A stretch of DNA of 64,000 nt, from positions 24,494,501 to 24,558,500 of the forward strand of contig NC_135358.1 in assembly GCF_051622035.1 (NCBI RefSeq). The letters run 5' to 3'. This document shows positions 33,764 to 45,876 of this stretch, in pieces. The notes under the pieces are model-generated. The model was not told the DNA's origin and did not search any database. It saw only the letters and a program-made list of their open reading frames with translations. Origin of the DNA: Arctopsyche grandis. Lineage: Eukaryota > Arthropoda > Insecta > Trichoptera > Hydropsychidae. A program made the position numbers and the translations under genes. Within the stretch, counting starts at the first letter, position 1. Every line of letters starts with the position of its first letter.

Positions 33764-34212
33764 AAAAATTTCATATTTCAGTTTTGGCTCTTACGCTGAT
33801 TTAAGAAGGTTTGCCAAGACGCTACAAAAAAATCCAATGCACTCAAAGAAGTATGGAACGCTGTATGCTTAGCATTACGAGGAAAGACAGAAAGCGGAAC
33901 ACGTGGGTGAGAAGTATGACGTAGAAGTAGGTAGTGGACATAGTGGATAGAGTAAAAAGATTGAAATGGAAATGGGCGGGCCACGTGGCTAGAAGATTGG
34001 ACGAAAGGTGGACAAAAAAGTACTTGAATGGTACCCGATATAATGCAAAAGGGTAAAAGGAAGACCGCAGGGAAGATGGGTGGATGAAATTAGGAAAATG
34101 TGCAGGGTGAGATGGATGAGAGTTGCGCAAAACAGAGACGATTGGAAGCGTGTTGGAGAGGTCTTCATCCAGCAGTGGATGGCGAATGGCTATAAATTAT
34201 GATGATGATGAT
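33764..34212 (+). pseudogene. RTE LINE ORF 3' end
   Basis: Translating with frame changes gives the end of an RTE-type protein: QRSMER..ML, then KWKWAGHVARR, RWTKKVLEWY, KGRPQGRWVDEIRKM and DWKRVGEVFIQQWMANGYK, followed by (ATG)n. These are the conserved C-terminal blocks of RTE-clade ORF2. At least two frameshifts and stops are present. The complements at 2855 and 4845 are other copies. Confidence 0.85.
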
Positions 34213-35583
34213 GAAATGTTTTTTACGTGAATTTAAACGAAATATAGCTTTTCGGGCACGTTCTGCATACACCAAATTTCAGCCGTACCTTTTTAATGAC
34301 TTCTGAATCAAAAATGACTTCTACATCAGATCAATTTAAGGGAGGCGTTAATTTAGTGGTATACTTAAGTATCAGAATGGAGCAATTTATTAAAATAGAT
34401 ATAAGATGTATTGTGAACATAATTTCGTAATAATAAAAAGCGTTTAAAAATCAAAATCAGAATGGAGCAATCATTCTTCAACTTTTGTTGTGCGATTTAG
34501 TGATTGGGTTAAACACTGATTCTCTTATGTATGTACATTTTATCTTTCCCGTGAAGTGGAATGAACCGCACTTTATTATTCCAGAGGTTGTGTATAGTTG
34601 AAGATATCCGGTCGGATTTACCCCTCGAAGGTGTGGCCGACGCCTTCTGACCTCAGATAAAAGGGCGATAAGTCGCTCGACCCCGAAACCACCACTCGAG
34701 TTAACTTCCAGACACCCCAACCCCTATCCGTAGGTCATAAATTGGATTAAGGCGGGTTGTTTCGCGTTGATTTCGTGAAATTTCACCGTCGTTGACACGC
34801 GATCGACTGTTACCTTGGAGGTGTATATAATTGCAACAAATTACAGAGGCTGATGCATCGAAGGGCTTCTGAGCAACCTACTATAAATAGCTGAAAGCCT
34901 TTTTTACAATGCCGAAGCCGCTTATCCACTAGGCGGTTTGTATTTATGTAGATTTTCATACTGTTGTTTCATACTTCAAATGTTGAACATTTGAAGAAAA
35001 TCGGGTAATAGATGGATTAATTAGTTATGCAGTTGTATCGTTGCAGATATTCTTCATGAACAAAAATTTTCGATAGAAATTCTTATGAATAATTAAAAAT
35101 TCATAACACTACTTTATCATTAAAATCTTATTATGAAAAGTTGGTAATATCACGACAGTAAATAAATTATATATACGGTAACGGGTTGTTTTTCCGATGT
35201 TTCATTTAACACTTGCCGCACTGTGATGGATAGCGAGTGACCAGGACATATTTTGCTGTATTTCTCCAAATATACTGAATGCCGGTTTTTCATATTTTAT
35301 GCAGTATTCCTCATCAAAACCTCTATGATTCGAATTGTCATTACGAAATCAAAATATATATCAATATCAACAGAAATAATTATTTTCGCGGGAAGCCACT
35401 TGTACACGTGCCTCACAGATGCGAGAGAGAGGGGGAATTCAGTACACCACGCTCAACGGTCAGTGTGAGAATGATATCCGCCTTGGAATGAGGTATCTGC
35501 TTCAGCCAAATTTTTTTTCATTTCTTGCCTTTATTTTATATTATTCGACGTTAAATACGCGATAAAATGATTTTTATAGCTAA
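34213..35583. other. No gene seen
   Basis: 34395-34460 resembles 39165-39225 (TGTATTGTGAACATAAT followed by AAAAATCAAAAT), an unnamed dispersed repeat. The GC-richer part 34560-34740 has an 80-codon reverse frame without known motifs. Confidence 0.4.
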
Positions 35584-35803
35584 CTAGTTGTTTTACCCGA
35601 CTTCGCTCAGTATTTGTAATATAAACAGCTTAAACATGGCGAATCTAATAGTAAATATTAATTTGTTTGTTTATTAAATTTATTTGAATCGAAAAAAAAA
35701 ATCGAATCGTCATAGAAATTTTGAGTTGTTTACGAAGTTCCCAACCAAAGATATAACATACTTCTATACATAAAAAAAGTCTTTTTCGAAATTATATATT
35801 AGA
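35584..35803 (-). mobile_element. Short Helitron-like element
   Basis: Same ends as the 29-33 kb pair (CTAGTTGTTTTACCCGACTTCG at left, AAATTATATATTAGA at right), same AAACAGCTTAAACATG segment and TCGAAAAA...ATCGAATC, but no GC-rich array. A stands before it (35583) and T after it (35804), the A/T insertion context of Helitrons. At 220 bp it is non-coding. Confidence 0.6.
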
Positions 35804-36017
35804 TTACAATAAGAAACCTCGCAGATTTTGCATTATTTTAACTAAAAACACACACTTTTAAATGGACGCTTAGCGTCCAGCACAGTGGCTAGCGGATTAT
35901 TTTTTAGCACAGTAAGTTAAGAGAGGCCAGCTTTCGATTTAGAAAACGTGGCCATCAAATAATATTTGATGTGATTTGATTTTTGCACGTCGCATACATA
36001 TACATACATATATATGT

Positions 36018-36130
36018 ACATTAAGGCTTCCAATCCCGGGATCCCCGTGTTTTCTGGTACCGTGAATCCCGGTGCTGAAACTAGTCTGAATACCGGGATT
36101 ACGGTGCTGGCAGAAATTTCTTTAAAAATA
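36018..36130. mobile_element. hAT-like terminal remnant
   Basis: AAGGCTTCCAATCCCGGGAT followed by several ATCCCGG/CCGGGAT motifs, a common hAT subterminal pattern. The opposite end was not found. Confidence 0.4.
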
Positions 36131-36339
36131 TTATTTTTACAAAAATAATATGGACAAAAACATAAAACAACATTATATATGTATGTATAATGAACAATGG
36201 TGGGATGAGCAATGACAGTCATAGTCCATTTGTTTGCCACCCGTTTCGACGCCGGCTTGCCGTTTCCACGAAATGGTATGAACGGCCTTTATTGTGTCCC
36301 AGATATTGTGCTCAACCGCAATTATATTTGAAGCATATT

Positions 36340-37420
36340 TTAACTGATTCAACTGATGATTTTAACTCAGAATCGACCACTGATCACGTTTTCGTGATCT
36401 AGAAAAAATGTGTGTGTGTGTGTGAGTATCTGTATGTTTATTGTGTGTCAGCGTATTTTGTATCGGTTACAGAAATTTTTATCGACACGACCTAAATTTT
36501 TTTCAAATTTTTAAGTTGACCGGAAATGGTACCTCCCCTTATACATACATAGGTATCCTCTTTTTTTAAGTTTTTGAATTCAATTATCTCCCAAACTGCT
36601 GACTGAATCGGACTAAATTTTTTTTACATGTAATAGAAACAATAATCTTTATAACCTTAAATTTTTTAAATATTTTTATCTGAACCGGAAGTAGTACTTT
36701 TACTCTAGAGAATCGTTTTTCTCAGAAACTGTTTGGTTTATTCAACTGAAATTTCATATCTAGAAGTTTAAACATAATACCAAGTTATGTTTAAAATTTG
36801 GTGAGCATCCGTCAACCGGAAGTGGCAGTTTACTCTTGTCCGATTTTTCTTCCACTATTTTTTTCGACCTCTTAAACATGTGTGCTTGTCACGAAAAAAT
36901 AGTATAATTTTTATATCAATGTGAATAAAATAAAAAAAAATCCTTAAATTTTATAAACCGGAAGTGGGGTTTTTTCCTCTTAGAAAGGTCAAAAATGTTG
37001 TCGCCTGGATTCTGTCTACACCCCTGAACGTATTAAGCTGAAAATTTATATTTGTATTCTTTATGTACGAACTTAAAGCTGCTAACGTTTTGGTCAGAAT
37101 TCGTAAACCGGAAGTAGTATTTGTTTTTAAAACAATATTTCTTTTTTTTTTTTTGACCTTTTAAAATATTTTTATTTTCTTAATATTTAATGTGTTTAAT
37201 ACTGATAGTGATTTTAAGTACTAAAAAAAAATTGAAAAAAATCCGAAAACCGGAAATAGAACTTTTGTCTTGTGCAAGTTTCCATACATTTGCGCTCAAT
37301 TTGTATCGCTGTCATATGTAGTTATTAGTACGTATGTATTTCATAATCTGTACGGTTCAATATCGAATTTTGTGTTGTAACTTTCTTATATTCCTCAAAT
37401 ACATAGATAATGTCAAGGGT
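36340..37420 (+). repeat. Dispersed repeat with CCGGAAGT motifs
   Basis: CCGGAAGT or CCGGAAAT recurs about every 100-150 bp in AT-rich sequence, and a GTGTGTGTG stretch follows CTAGAAAAAATGTG. The first 500 bp align, inverted, with 40550-41100. Class unknown; no protein recognised. Confidence 0.7.
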
Positions 37421-38400
37421 TGGTCACACCCGAATTTTTTACTTTATGTATACACGCATTAAAAATATTTTTTTCGTATCGAATTTGAAATATAATACGG
37501 GCTACTATTTACGTAATTTATTTGTGATATATTACATTCTCTTTCTGACTTATATTTAATCAACTAGCTGCTGATCTTCATTTAATTGATTTGGTATGTC
37601 AACTTATTTATTGCTTTAACTAAAAAAAAAAATCTGATTTCACTTGAGTTTATCTTTCCGAGAAATTCATATGTATTTTCGTTACTAGTATAAGCACTAT
37701 CTTTATTACGCACGGTTTACTTATCTGAAGGGGTTTTGTACGGTTGTTCGATCGAATAACGACAAAATACTTTTTCCAGACGCTGCCGATATAAATCTAA
37801 GACGGCCAACGGCCAAGCTTATTACGATTATAAGGGATGATATAATAAAACACACCGAAATAAAAGCCGAACGATACCTAATCCCAGACACACAAAAAAA
37901 CTGACCAAACAACACTCTGGAGAAACGATTCGCATCCTCCAAATAAAAATTTCACTTCCAAGTAAACTAAAAATATTACATTCAGCATTATTTAATGTTT
38001 AGATTTACGAACACGTTTATCAATGTTTGTTTTCGGAGATCATTGGATCCATTCATCGTAAGCTACGATAACAATATCAGCAGAGGCTTTGACTTGTCAG
38101 AGGCAAAAGCTTTGTATTACTACTGAATTCAAGAGCTAGTCGAGAGTGGGAGGGGAAGAGGAGAGAGTGCGAAATATGGGGAAAATCTTAATAAAACAAA
38201 GAAAGAAACGACAATAATGATGGAATCGAGTCTTTGTTTGATTGTGAAAATTTAATATTTGCGTTGCTTCGAAACCTGCCCATAAGATAAACGTACAAAC
38301 CGATTAGCATTACATATGTATTTTGATGAACAAAATACTCTCTATCGAGATACATCTGTTTAATTACATACGCACATATGTGTAAAATTGAAGTACAAAC
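37421..38400. other. Region downstream of the last PNPT1 exon found
   Basis: The remaining S1-domain exon of PNPT1 was looked for here and further left on the reverse strand and was not recognised. A 73-codon reverse frame at 37721-37942 has two hydrophobic stretches but no known motif. Confidence 0.4.
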
Positions 38401-41400
38401 CTTTCGTTGATCGATTTGCGAATTATGCAAAAGTGCTGGGGACATGTTGGGATAAAGTGTGACCATAACGCCGATGTCTCGAATTTCTACTATTTTCGCA
38501 GTGTATATAGCGCCAAACTCCAAATCAGGAATTTTATCTTTGGCCATCCACTCTGCTATCATTTCTTTGGCTTCATCCATCGCAGATTGTGACGGTGCGA
38601 AGATGTTGAAATTAGTATCATCCACTTGAGTAACCTTAAAATTTTTTAAAAATGCTATTACATATAAACAAAAATTGGTTGCAAGATTAATCGATTTTCT
38701 TAAACTTAAACTTTTTTTTAGATAAAAATAAAAGTTTGCATCGTAGGATAAAATACACTATTATGAGATACAAACATTTTACATACATGTGTATGTAAAA
38801 TGTGTAGAAAGAAAATGGGTTACGAACCCTTGGAAAAATGATACTTTTAATGATAAAATTGTAAGATAGACTAATAATAGCATCAAAAAAATCATTGGGT
38901 TGGGTTGTTAGATCGAATTCAGAGCAAGAAAAATGAACAGAAATCAGTCTTTATAATCAGCTAAAAACGAATAGTTCAGACTAGTTTCAGATTCTAGACA
39001 AGACTTTCCAATTTACTATCAGCGGTAAAGTGCAATATTCTGTGTACATATTCCGTGTTCAACTCTTTTTTATATTATGCTGTACATTAACATTAAAGAA
39101 ATATAATACTATAACTACTAAAAAAAAAATTAAAATACAAAATGATCAGTAGATCAGTAGCTATTAAACTAGATACAAAATGTATTGTGAACATAATAAA
39201 TAGCATTTACAAATCAAAATTATTAAACATTATTTCATAAATATTCCACGAAATTGTGAATATAAAAAATACATTTGAATTCTTGACATAATAATTTCAT
39301 CCGAGTAAGACCTAGCTCTAATAAAAAAAAAGGCACAAATAGTTTTTTAGTAGCGAGTTTGGATTTTCAATGTTAAATGATGTATGTAGCACTATTGAAA
39401 TGTATTTATTCTATGTGTTTTAAAATCTATGTGGAAGGGGGAAGGGGCAGATTAAAAACAAGTTGAGAACCACTGATCTACATACATATGTATATATTGT
39501 TTTAATTATTAAAAATTCTATTTAAAAAAATTACCTGTACTCCAGTTTCGACCAATAGTTTTTTCAAATTTACACCGCCGACACCCAACAATTTTCCTCT
39601 TTTGTGAGCTTCAATTTCCATCTTTTCTACAACTGGCATATTATCCTTTCTGTGTTTGCTAAAATAACAAATTAAAAACATCAAGCTATTTCATTCAAAA
39701 CAAATACTTAAAAATTCATGTTATAACTTTCAATTACCTTGGACTCTTAATGCAATCATACATAATATCAATAATTTTAGATTTTGCATCACAAGCTTTC
39801 TGAACGGCTTCCATTACAATTTTCAATGGTAAACCAGGAATTTTTATATCAGCCTGTAAAGAGCTGATACCTCTTTTTGTTCCAGCTAATTTAAAATCCA
39901 TATCGCCCATGTAATCTTCAATGCCCTAAATTTTTATTAAGAATTGAATGAATTTTTGAGCATTTTCTCCTATTGGACTAAAATAATAACATTAAAATAA
40001 GAAAAACATTATAAAAATTCGAATGTGACCAACTCATGGCTTTATCATGTATTTGAGGAATATAAGAAGTTATAAAAAAATATATTTGACAGTGACGCAC
40101 ACATTCATACATACCGGCTATGAAAACATTTTCGATACAAATTTGAGCGCTAATAGCACACAAGACAAAAGTTCTACTTCGGATTTTGTTCCAATTTTTT
40201 TTTATTACTTAATATCACAATATTAAAATCATAAAATATCAAGAAAATTGAAATAAATTAAAAGGTCAAAATAAAATAATTGAAATATTGTTTTAAATAA
40301 AAATTACTACTAAATTCTAAACAAAACCTTATCAACTCTAAGTGAGAACATAAAGAATAAAAATATAAATTTTCAGTTCGATAGGTAAATGGAAATCGTG
40401 TGGTCACAACATTTTCGACTTTTCGAAGAGAAAAAAATACCACTTCCAATTTATTAAACTTGTTGATTTTTTTATTTATGACAATAATACTAGAGTTATA
40501 CTGGAATTTTCTCGCGAAGAGCACACATATTTAAAGGGTCAAAAAAAATAGTAGAATAAAAATCGAACAAGAGTAAACTGCCACCACCAGTTGACGGATC
40601 TTAACAAAATTGTATATATAATATCAATTGGTATTAAGCTATAACTTCTAGATTGGAAATTTCAGATCAATACACTGAAAGTTTTTGAAGTAAAAACTTA
40701 AAAATCCCAATTCTCTAAAGTAAAAAGTATTACTTCCGGTTGAGGTAAAAATATTAGTGTATAAAATTTATAATTTCTATTACATGCAAAAATATTAGTC
40801 CGATTCGTAGAGCGGTTCGGGAGATAATCCAAAATCTTTAAAAAATCGATTCTGAACTAAGAGGTTAGTAAAAAAGAAGAAACCTATAAGGGAGGTGCCA
40901 TTACCAGTGAACTTAAAAATTTGAAAAAAAAATTACGTCATATCAATAAGCATTCCAGTAACCAATAGGTGATAGGACTAAATCCCCAAAATACACAGCC
41001 ACACATACTAACACACAGATACACACACATTTTTTCTAGACCATGAAAACGAAATCAGTAATCGATTCTGAGTTTGAATCAGTCAAAATCTCGAGTTCGA
41101 ATTTTCGCATGATCACAAAAATTCATCTTATTGTTACTACGTACATAGATAAAGTAAAAATGTGTAAAGAAGATAATCACTAAATCATAAAACATATTTG
41201 GTCATAAAATAGATAATCACAATTAGAATAAACCTTAGACGTATTGTGAAGTTACGAAAAATAAAAATAAATTAATCACAATTTTTTTTGTTTTTAAATA
41301 ATAAATATAACGTACTAAAATATCTGTTAAAATTCTATAATCTTCTATATGCTTAGTATCATTTTTATCATATTTAGTAACGAGGCCTATGGCTACTCCT

Positions 41401-43707
41401 GCGGCATGTTCAGTAACTGGAACTCCTGCATCCATCAAGGCCATACTACCTCCACAAACACTAGCCATTGAACTCGATCCTAAAATAAATAATTGAAAAC
41501 ATAGTAAATTAAAAATATAAATACATATATACGTCAAAATCTCGAGATAAAAATGACAACACACCATTTGATTCTAAAACTTCTGAAGTGAGTCTAACAG
41601 TAAAGTCATAATCCTTAGGTAAAATTGGAATGAGACCCTTCTCAGCTAATGCACCATGTCCAGTCTCTCTACGACCTTGAGGTCCACTAACACGGCCAAT
41701 TTCTCTAGTTGCGTATGGTGGGAAATCATAATGAAGGAAGAAATTCTTTTCTTTAATACCACTAAAAATAAAACACTCCAATAATAGCGAAAAAAGGTCA
41801 ATAGTTAATACAAAACAAAATAGTATATACTATTATAAAATAATATACACTATAGTATACCTCGTTAACATAGAAAGAGTATCCAACTTCATCGCACTTT
41901 CAGCAGAATCCAAAGATACAGTACAAAAAACTTGAGTTTGACCTCGTTGAAACAGCGCACTGCCATGAAGTGGTTTGTGTAGATTCACCTAATTTATAAC
42001 ATTGTTATTAATGTTTATTATAGGGCGGTGTATTGAATTTACTCAAAAATACAAACTTGACAAGATATATTGCGTATATGGTCTAAATGTCTTCCATCAC
42101 ATCTGATATCCTGTTCAAATATTATTTCTCTAAAAACTTCTTTACAAACTGAATTAAAATATTCTGTTGTTTTAGCACCATCACTATCATCAGCACCATA
42201 AGTTTCACGAACACTGGATACTACGTCAGATCTTATATTATTAACCGCTACATCGCGGCTTAATTTATCATGATTGTAATTACTGAAAAAGAAAAAATGA
42301 TTCCATATTTGTAACACATTATCATTAGAAAATAATTTGAATATAAAATTTTTAAGCAATGGATTATTTACCTAAATACTTCTCGCAGTCTCATTACAGA
42401 AAAAGACCTAACTGTATTTAACATTTCAAGATTAATTTCAATATCACCGTCAATTGGTCTTTTTTCTCTACCATAATTCTTTTGTAATTTTTCAATAGCG
42501 GCTATAACTACCTGTGCTTCTTTTGTTCCTGTTGATAAAATTTATACACTTCTGTAAAAAAATATATAATCAATACGAAACCAAGTAACATTGAATACAC
42601 ACCTAATTTGATAGCCTTAAGTAAATCTTGCTGAAGAATATTATCAGCATGTCCTTCTAACATGACCAATAAATTTTGACGAGTCGCTGTAACAATGAGA
42701 TTCAAATTTGAACCTTGCAATTCTTTGCGTGTCGGATTTATGATTAATTCATCATCTATTTTTCCAATTCTAAAAATTAACATTTTGAGTGATATCAGAT
42801 AAGTATAACAGATATTTGAAGATGATTTCAAATAGTATAAATAATAATTACCTTACTGCTCCTATGGGTCCATTCCATGGAATATCAGATAGACTAATCG
42901 CTGCACTGGCTGCATTAATAGCTATAATATCTGGTGAATTTACAGAATCTACAGCTAACATATTACAAATTATCTGGGTTTCGCAGTTGAATCCAGTGGG
43001 AAATAGTGGCCTAAGAGAGCGATCGATTACTCTTGATGTTAAAATTTCTCGTTCTGATGGACCTGAAAAATTAATCTATTTTTAATGAATGTGTATTTTT
43101 ATCACAATTACTACATATAATTGATGAATGAAATACCCAATTCTCTGCGTAAAAAATTGGTTGGTATTCTTCCAGCGGCAGCTGACTTTTGTCGGTAGTC
43201 AACAGTTAAAGGTAAAAACGAATTTGAAGACGATTTAATTTTTGAAACTGCTGTGACCATAACACTGGTATCGCCAAGCTTCGCAACAGCGCATCCATCA
43301 GCAAATCTGGCATATTTTCCAGTTGATATTAATATTTCGCGACTGAAAATAAATACATATGATGATAACGGAAATATATGCATAGTACTTATGGATAGTA
43401 CTTATACTGTTAGAAACATAATAAAATAATCTAAATAAAAATCTCTGAAACACCATTTGTTACCTAGTTCTCTAACATAAATACTTTTAAATATCGTTCA
43501 TCCTTCTTATCAAAACTTAACCTTTAAATGTCAAAGTAAATGTGCCGATTACCCATTCGAGAATTGAGCTTCCACCTCTGGCTCGTTTGATTTGACAGCT
43601 GTACTAGAAAACTTTCTATATCGATGTATATTTCGCGAAATTTTCTTGCATTTAAATTTATTAAAAAATCCTAAATGACCACAATATAACCTCAACGGAG
43701 CCGCCAT
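38401..43707 (-). CDS. PNPT1: Polyribonucleotide nucleotidyltransferase, mitochondrial (3' exon missing)
   Basis: Phosphorolytic 3'-5' exoribonuclease that degrades and processes mitochondrial RNA. Twelve exons with GT/AG borders join in frame: 43553-43707, 43137-43342, 42852-43062, 42603-42769, 42372-42528, 42057-42282, 41861-41988, 41565-41761, 41316-41479, 39738-39925, 39535-39658, 38401-38634; 719 codons. The N-terminus is Arg/Lys-rich, fitting a mitochondrial presequence. The first RNase PH domain has [10 protein letters not shown] and RSLRPLFP; the helical linker follows; the second RNase PH domain has [20 protein letters not shown] and the catalytic GDMDFK in exon 10. The KH domain has GVGG (exon 11), and the S1 domain begins in exon 12 and stops at QIDQRK. 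Family members run about 60 residues further (rest of S1), so at least one exon is not found. The ATG is the first in exon 1, divergent to Rpp21. Confidence 0.95.
40550..41165 (-). repeat. Dispersed CCGGAAGT repeat in PNPT1 intron 9
   Basis: Inverted relative of 36340-36850: shared GAGTAAACTGCCAC, ACTTCCGGTT, GGGAGATAAT, ACACACACATTTTTTCTAGA and GATTCTGAGTTTGAATCAGT. It makes up nearly half of the 1.39-kb intron, by far the longest in the gene. Confidence 0.75.
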
Positions 43708-43771
43708 CGCTTTTCAAATATAGTTGCCAGTGAGATAAAGTAATGTTGTCACACGCATAACCATATGTTTT

Positions 43772-43962
43772 TGTCAGTTCGGTGATTATTGGTCACAAAG
43801 CAGAACATCTGGCAGCCGAAAAGTCCATCATACTAACAATAAATATCATACTAACGAGAAATCAAGTGCCAAATATTCCGTATTCGCGATTTGATGGCAA
43901 AAATTGTCTTTTGAGCGATCGCATTGTGACTAATAATCCAATTACCGTTGTTGTCAAATTTT
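43772..43962. mobile_element. Foldback element A (GTTCGGTGATTA ends)
   Basis: Left end GTTCGGTGATTATTGGTCACAA; the complement of the right end reads CGGTAATTGGATTATTAGTCACAA. Imperfect inverted ends around a non-coding core. It sits 65 bp upstream of the PNPT1 ATG. Confidence 0.5.
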
Positions 43963-44020
43963 AAATCCATCATCATTTTCAGTCGCTCACCATCAACTTT
44001 TGGACAAATTCCTAAACATT
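43963..44020 (-). mobile_element. RTE tail remnant
   Basis: CATCATCATTTTCAGTCGCTCACCATCAAC followed by TTTTGGAC is a decayed match to the RTE 3' end at 2862-2900. Confidence 0.5.
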
Positions 44021-44153
44021 ACTCATCCATCTAATCTTGTAAATTTAATTAATTTAACTCAAATTTAATCCTAATATATCAAATCACCAACTAAATATTT
44101 TACACGATTAATCTCATCAAACGAGAGAAATAGGCAAGGAGACCTATAATCGT

Positions 44154-44400
44154 GGTTCGGTGATTACTAGTCAAATGTGAACCGGTCGCTCTAGATCGGT
44201 CACACGTGATCACCCGTCACACTAAAACTGGTCACGATAAAACCGGTCACACCCTAAAATCGGTTAACCAGTTTTCTTGTGACCAATTTTAGGGTGTGCC
44301 CAGTTTTAGTGTGACGGGTGATCACGTGTGACCGATCTAGAGTGACCGGTTGTCCTGTGACTGGTTCACATATGACTAGTAGTCCGTTTACCATAATGGT
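44154..44400. mobile_element. Foldback element B built of GGTCAC modules
   Basis: Nearly palindromic over about 245 bp: the left arm TTCGGTGATTACTAGTCAAATGTGAACC is mirrored by GGTTCACATATGACTAGTAGTCCGTTTACC. Inside both arms, GTGACCGG/CCGGTCAC words repeat every 10-20 bp (TAGATCGGTCACACGTGATC on the left, complement on the right). It lies in the 0.8-kb space between PNPT1 and Rpp21. Confidence 0.8.
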
Positions 44401-44498
44401 TATGTAAATCTTAAAATGAATGTACTCGTATTTATATGCTCGGTTTTATATTGGTTTATATTATAACTTGTCAAATGTACATAGTTTGACAGTTCAGG

Positions 44499-45504
44499 AT
44501 GCCTAAAAATACTCGAAAATGTCAAGGATTCGAATCTTTCCAGAGGCTAAATTACTTATTTCAGGTAATTTTTTTCATATAATGCATTCAAGGTATTCAA
44601 AATATTTTATTTTTTTAATTAATTCAAAATTAATTTAACATAACCTACAATGTCGAAATCCTTTAATAACACCCTTATGACATTTTTTTAGATCAGAGAT
44701 TTTATGGCTATCAATGTAGGCAACATTGCATTATCAACGTATTACGGAAGTTTAATAGACAGCATTGCAAAAAAATCGGTTCTTAGAATGTAAGTAGATA
44801 TTAGTTAATAAGTATATATTTCATTTTTGGTAAAATCCGAGATTAGGGACCGGTCGGACCGCTCGCTGCTGTCAGTGGCTCTTTTTGTATGTGTGAGTGT
44901 AGTTTTGTATTGCCAGTGCAGAAGAAAACAGCTTGGTCGTCAGTGCGCTATCAGTAAATGTCTTTTAAATTTTAATTATGTGTACTGAATCTGATGGTTT
45001 AAAATTCTAAATATTGTAAAGGTACGTAAAATAACTGCGCACTGTCGACCAAGCCGTTTTCTTCTGCACTGGCAATTCTTTACACATACAAAAAAAGTCA
45101 CTGACAGCAGCGAGTGGTCCGACCGGTCCCCAATCTCGAATTTTACCTAATTTTTTGTGCCTGTAAAATTTTATATACAATTATAAAATTTTATATTGAA
45201 GAAGTATATATATTTTTATTTTAATAGAGATCCAGTCTTGAAAAAGCAAAGTTGCAAGAAGTGTAAAGGCGCCTTATTGCCCGGCACAACAGCAGATGTA
45301 AAGATCAAAAGTAATAAAAAAGTTCCTATTGTAATATGGAAATGTAAACAGTGTAGTTTCGTTAGAAAATATCCAGCCAATGGTAACAAAAAGTTGTGGT
45401 GCGAAAAGCCAGAATCCTTAGTTACTTTATTAAATTATTCGTCAACCAAAACCAGTCAAAACTCTATGGCTAATACACCAGAACAAAATAAACATAAATC
45501 TTAA
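44499..45504 (+). CDS. RPP21: Ribonuclease P protein subunit Rpp21
   Basis: Protein of nuclear RNase P (Rpr2/Rpp21 family), which binds the RNA subunit during tRNA 5' processing. Three exons, 44499-44564, 44692-44789 and 45228-45504, join in frame to 146 residues, close to the usual 150 or so. Exon 1 gives MPKNTRKCQGFESFQRLNYL; exon 2 an amphipathic helix region (DFMAINVGNIALSTYYGSL); exon 3 the four-cysteine zinc ribbon: CKKC, GALLPGTTADVKIK, then WKCKQC and a final Cys at LWCEKP. Borders are CAG/GTAATT, TTTTAG/AT, AAT/GTAAGT and AATAG/AG. AT-rich, lysine-rich tail. Divergent from PNPT1, 791 bp between the ATGs. The fold and length support Rpp21 over other small zinc proteins, by recognition only. 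Confidence 0.87.
44826..45150. mobile_element. Foldback element inside Rpp21 intron 2
   Basis: Left arm 44828-44945 (GGTAAAATCCGAGATTAGGG, ACCGGTCGGACC, GCAGAAGAAAACAGCTTGG) is mirrored by right arm 45040-45150. The arms are about 110 bp with few mismatches, around a 100-bp AT-rich loop. Non-coding. The intron would fold into a long stem in the transcript. Confidence 0.85.
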
Positions 45505-45876
45505 CATTTTTTGTATGTGTCGAAGCATTTTTATAACCATAAAAGCATTTATATATCAGTGTATGTTATTTCATTGCATGCCAACCAAAAAAAACGTTGC
45601 TGGAAAGGATGATTATTAGTTATAAATACTATTCCAGCAATGTATCATAGAAAAAATTCTAGAAGACAGTCTAATTCTAATGTCATCACAATTTCATCAT
45701 GTTTTAAGGCTTAAGCCCTCTAGCTTAATGAACAAAACTTCTCATGGGTGGGTGAGTAGTCTCACCTGAGCAATAATTCAGGTGATAACAACACCGAAAA
45801 ATTAGTAAAGTAATAAGCGCGAGCTCGCGCCGTTGTTCGCGCGCGAGTGTAGAGGCCGCTTTAGGGATTGCAATAC

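Noticed and set aside
37721..37942. Possible last exon of PNPT1
   Set aside because: The frame has no S1 motifs (no FGRDP, no GLxVGQ) and lacks a convincing acceptor in the phase required.
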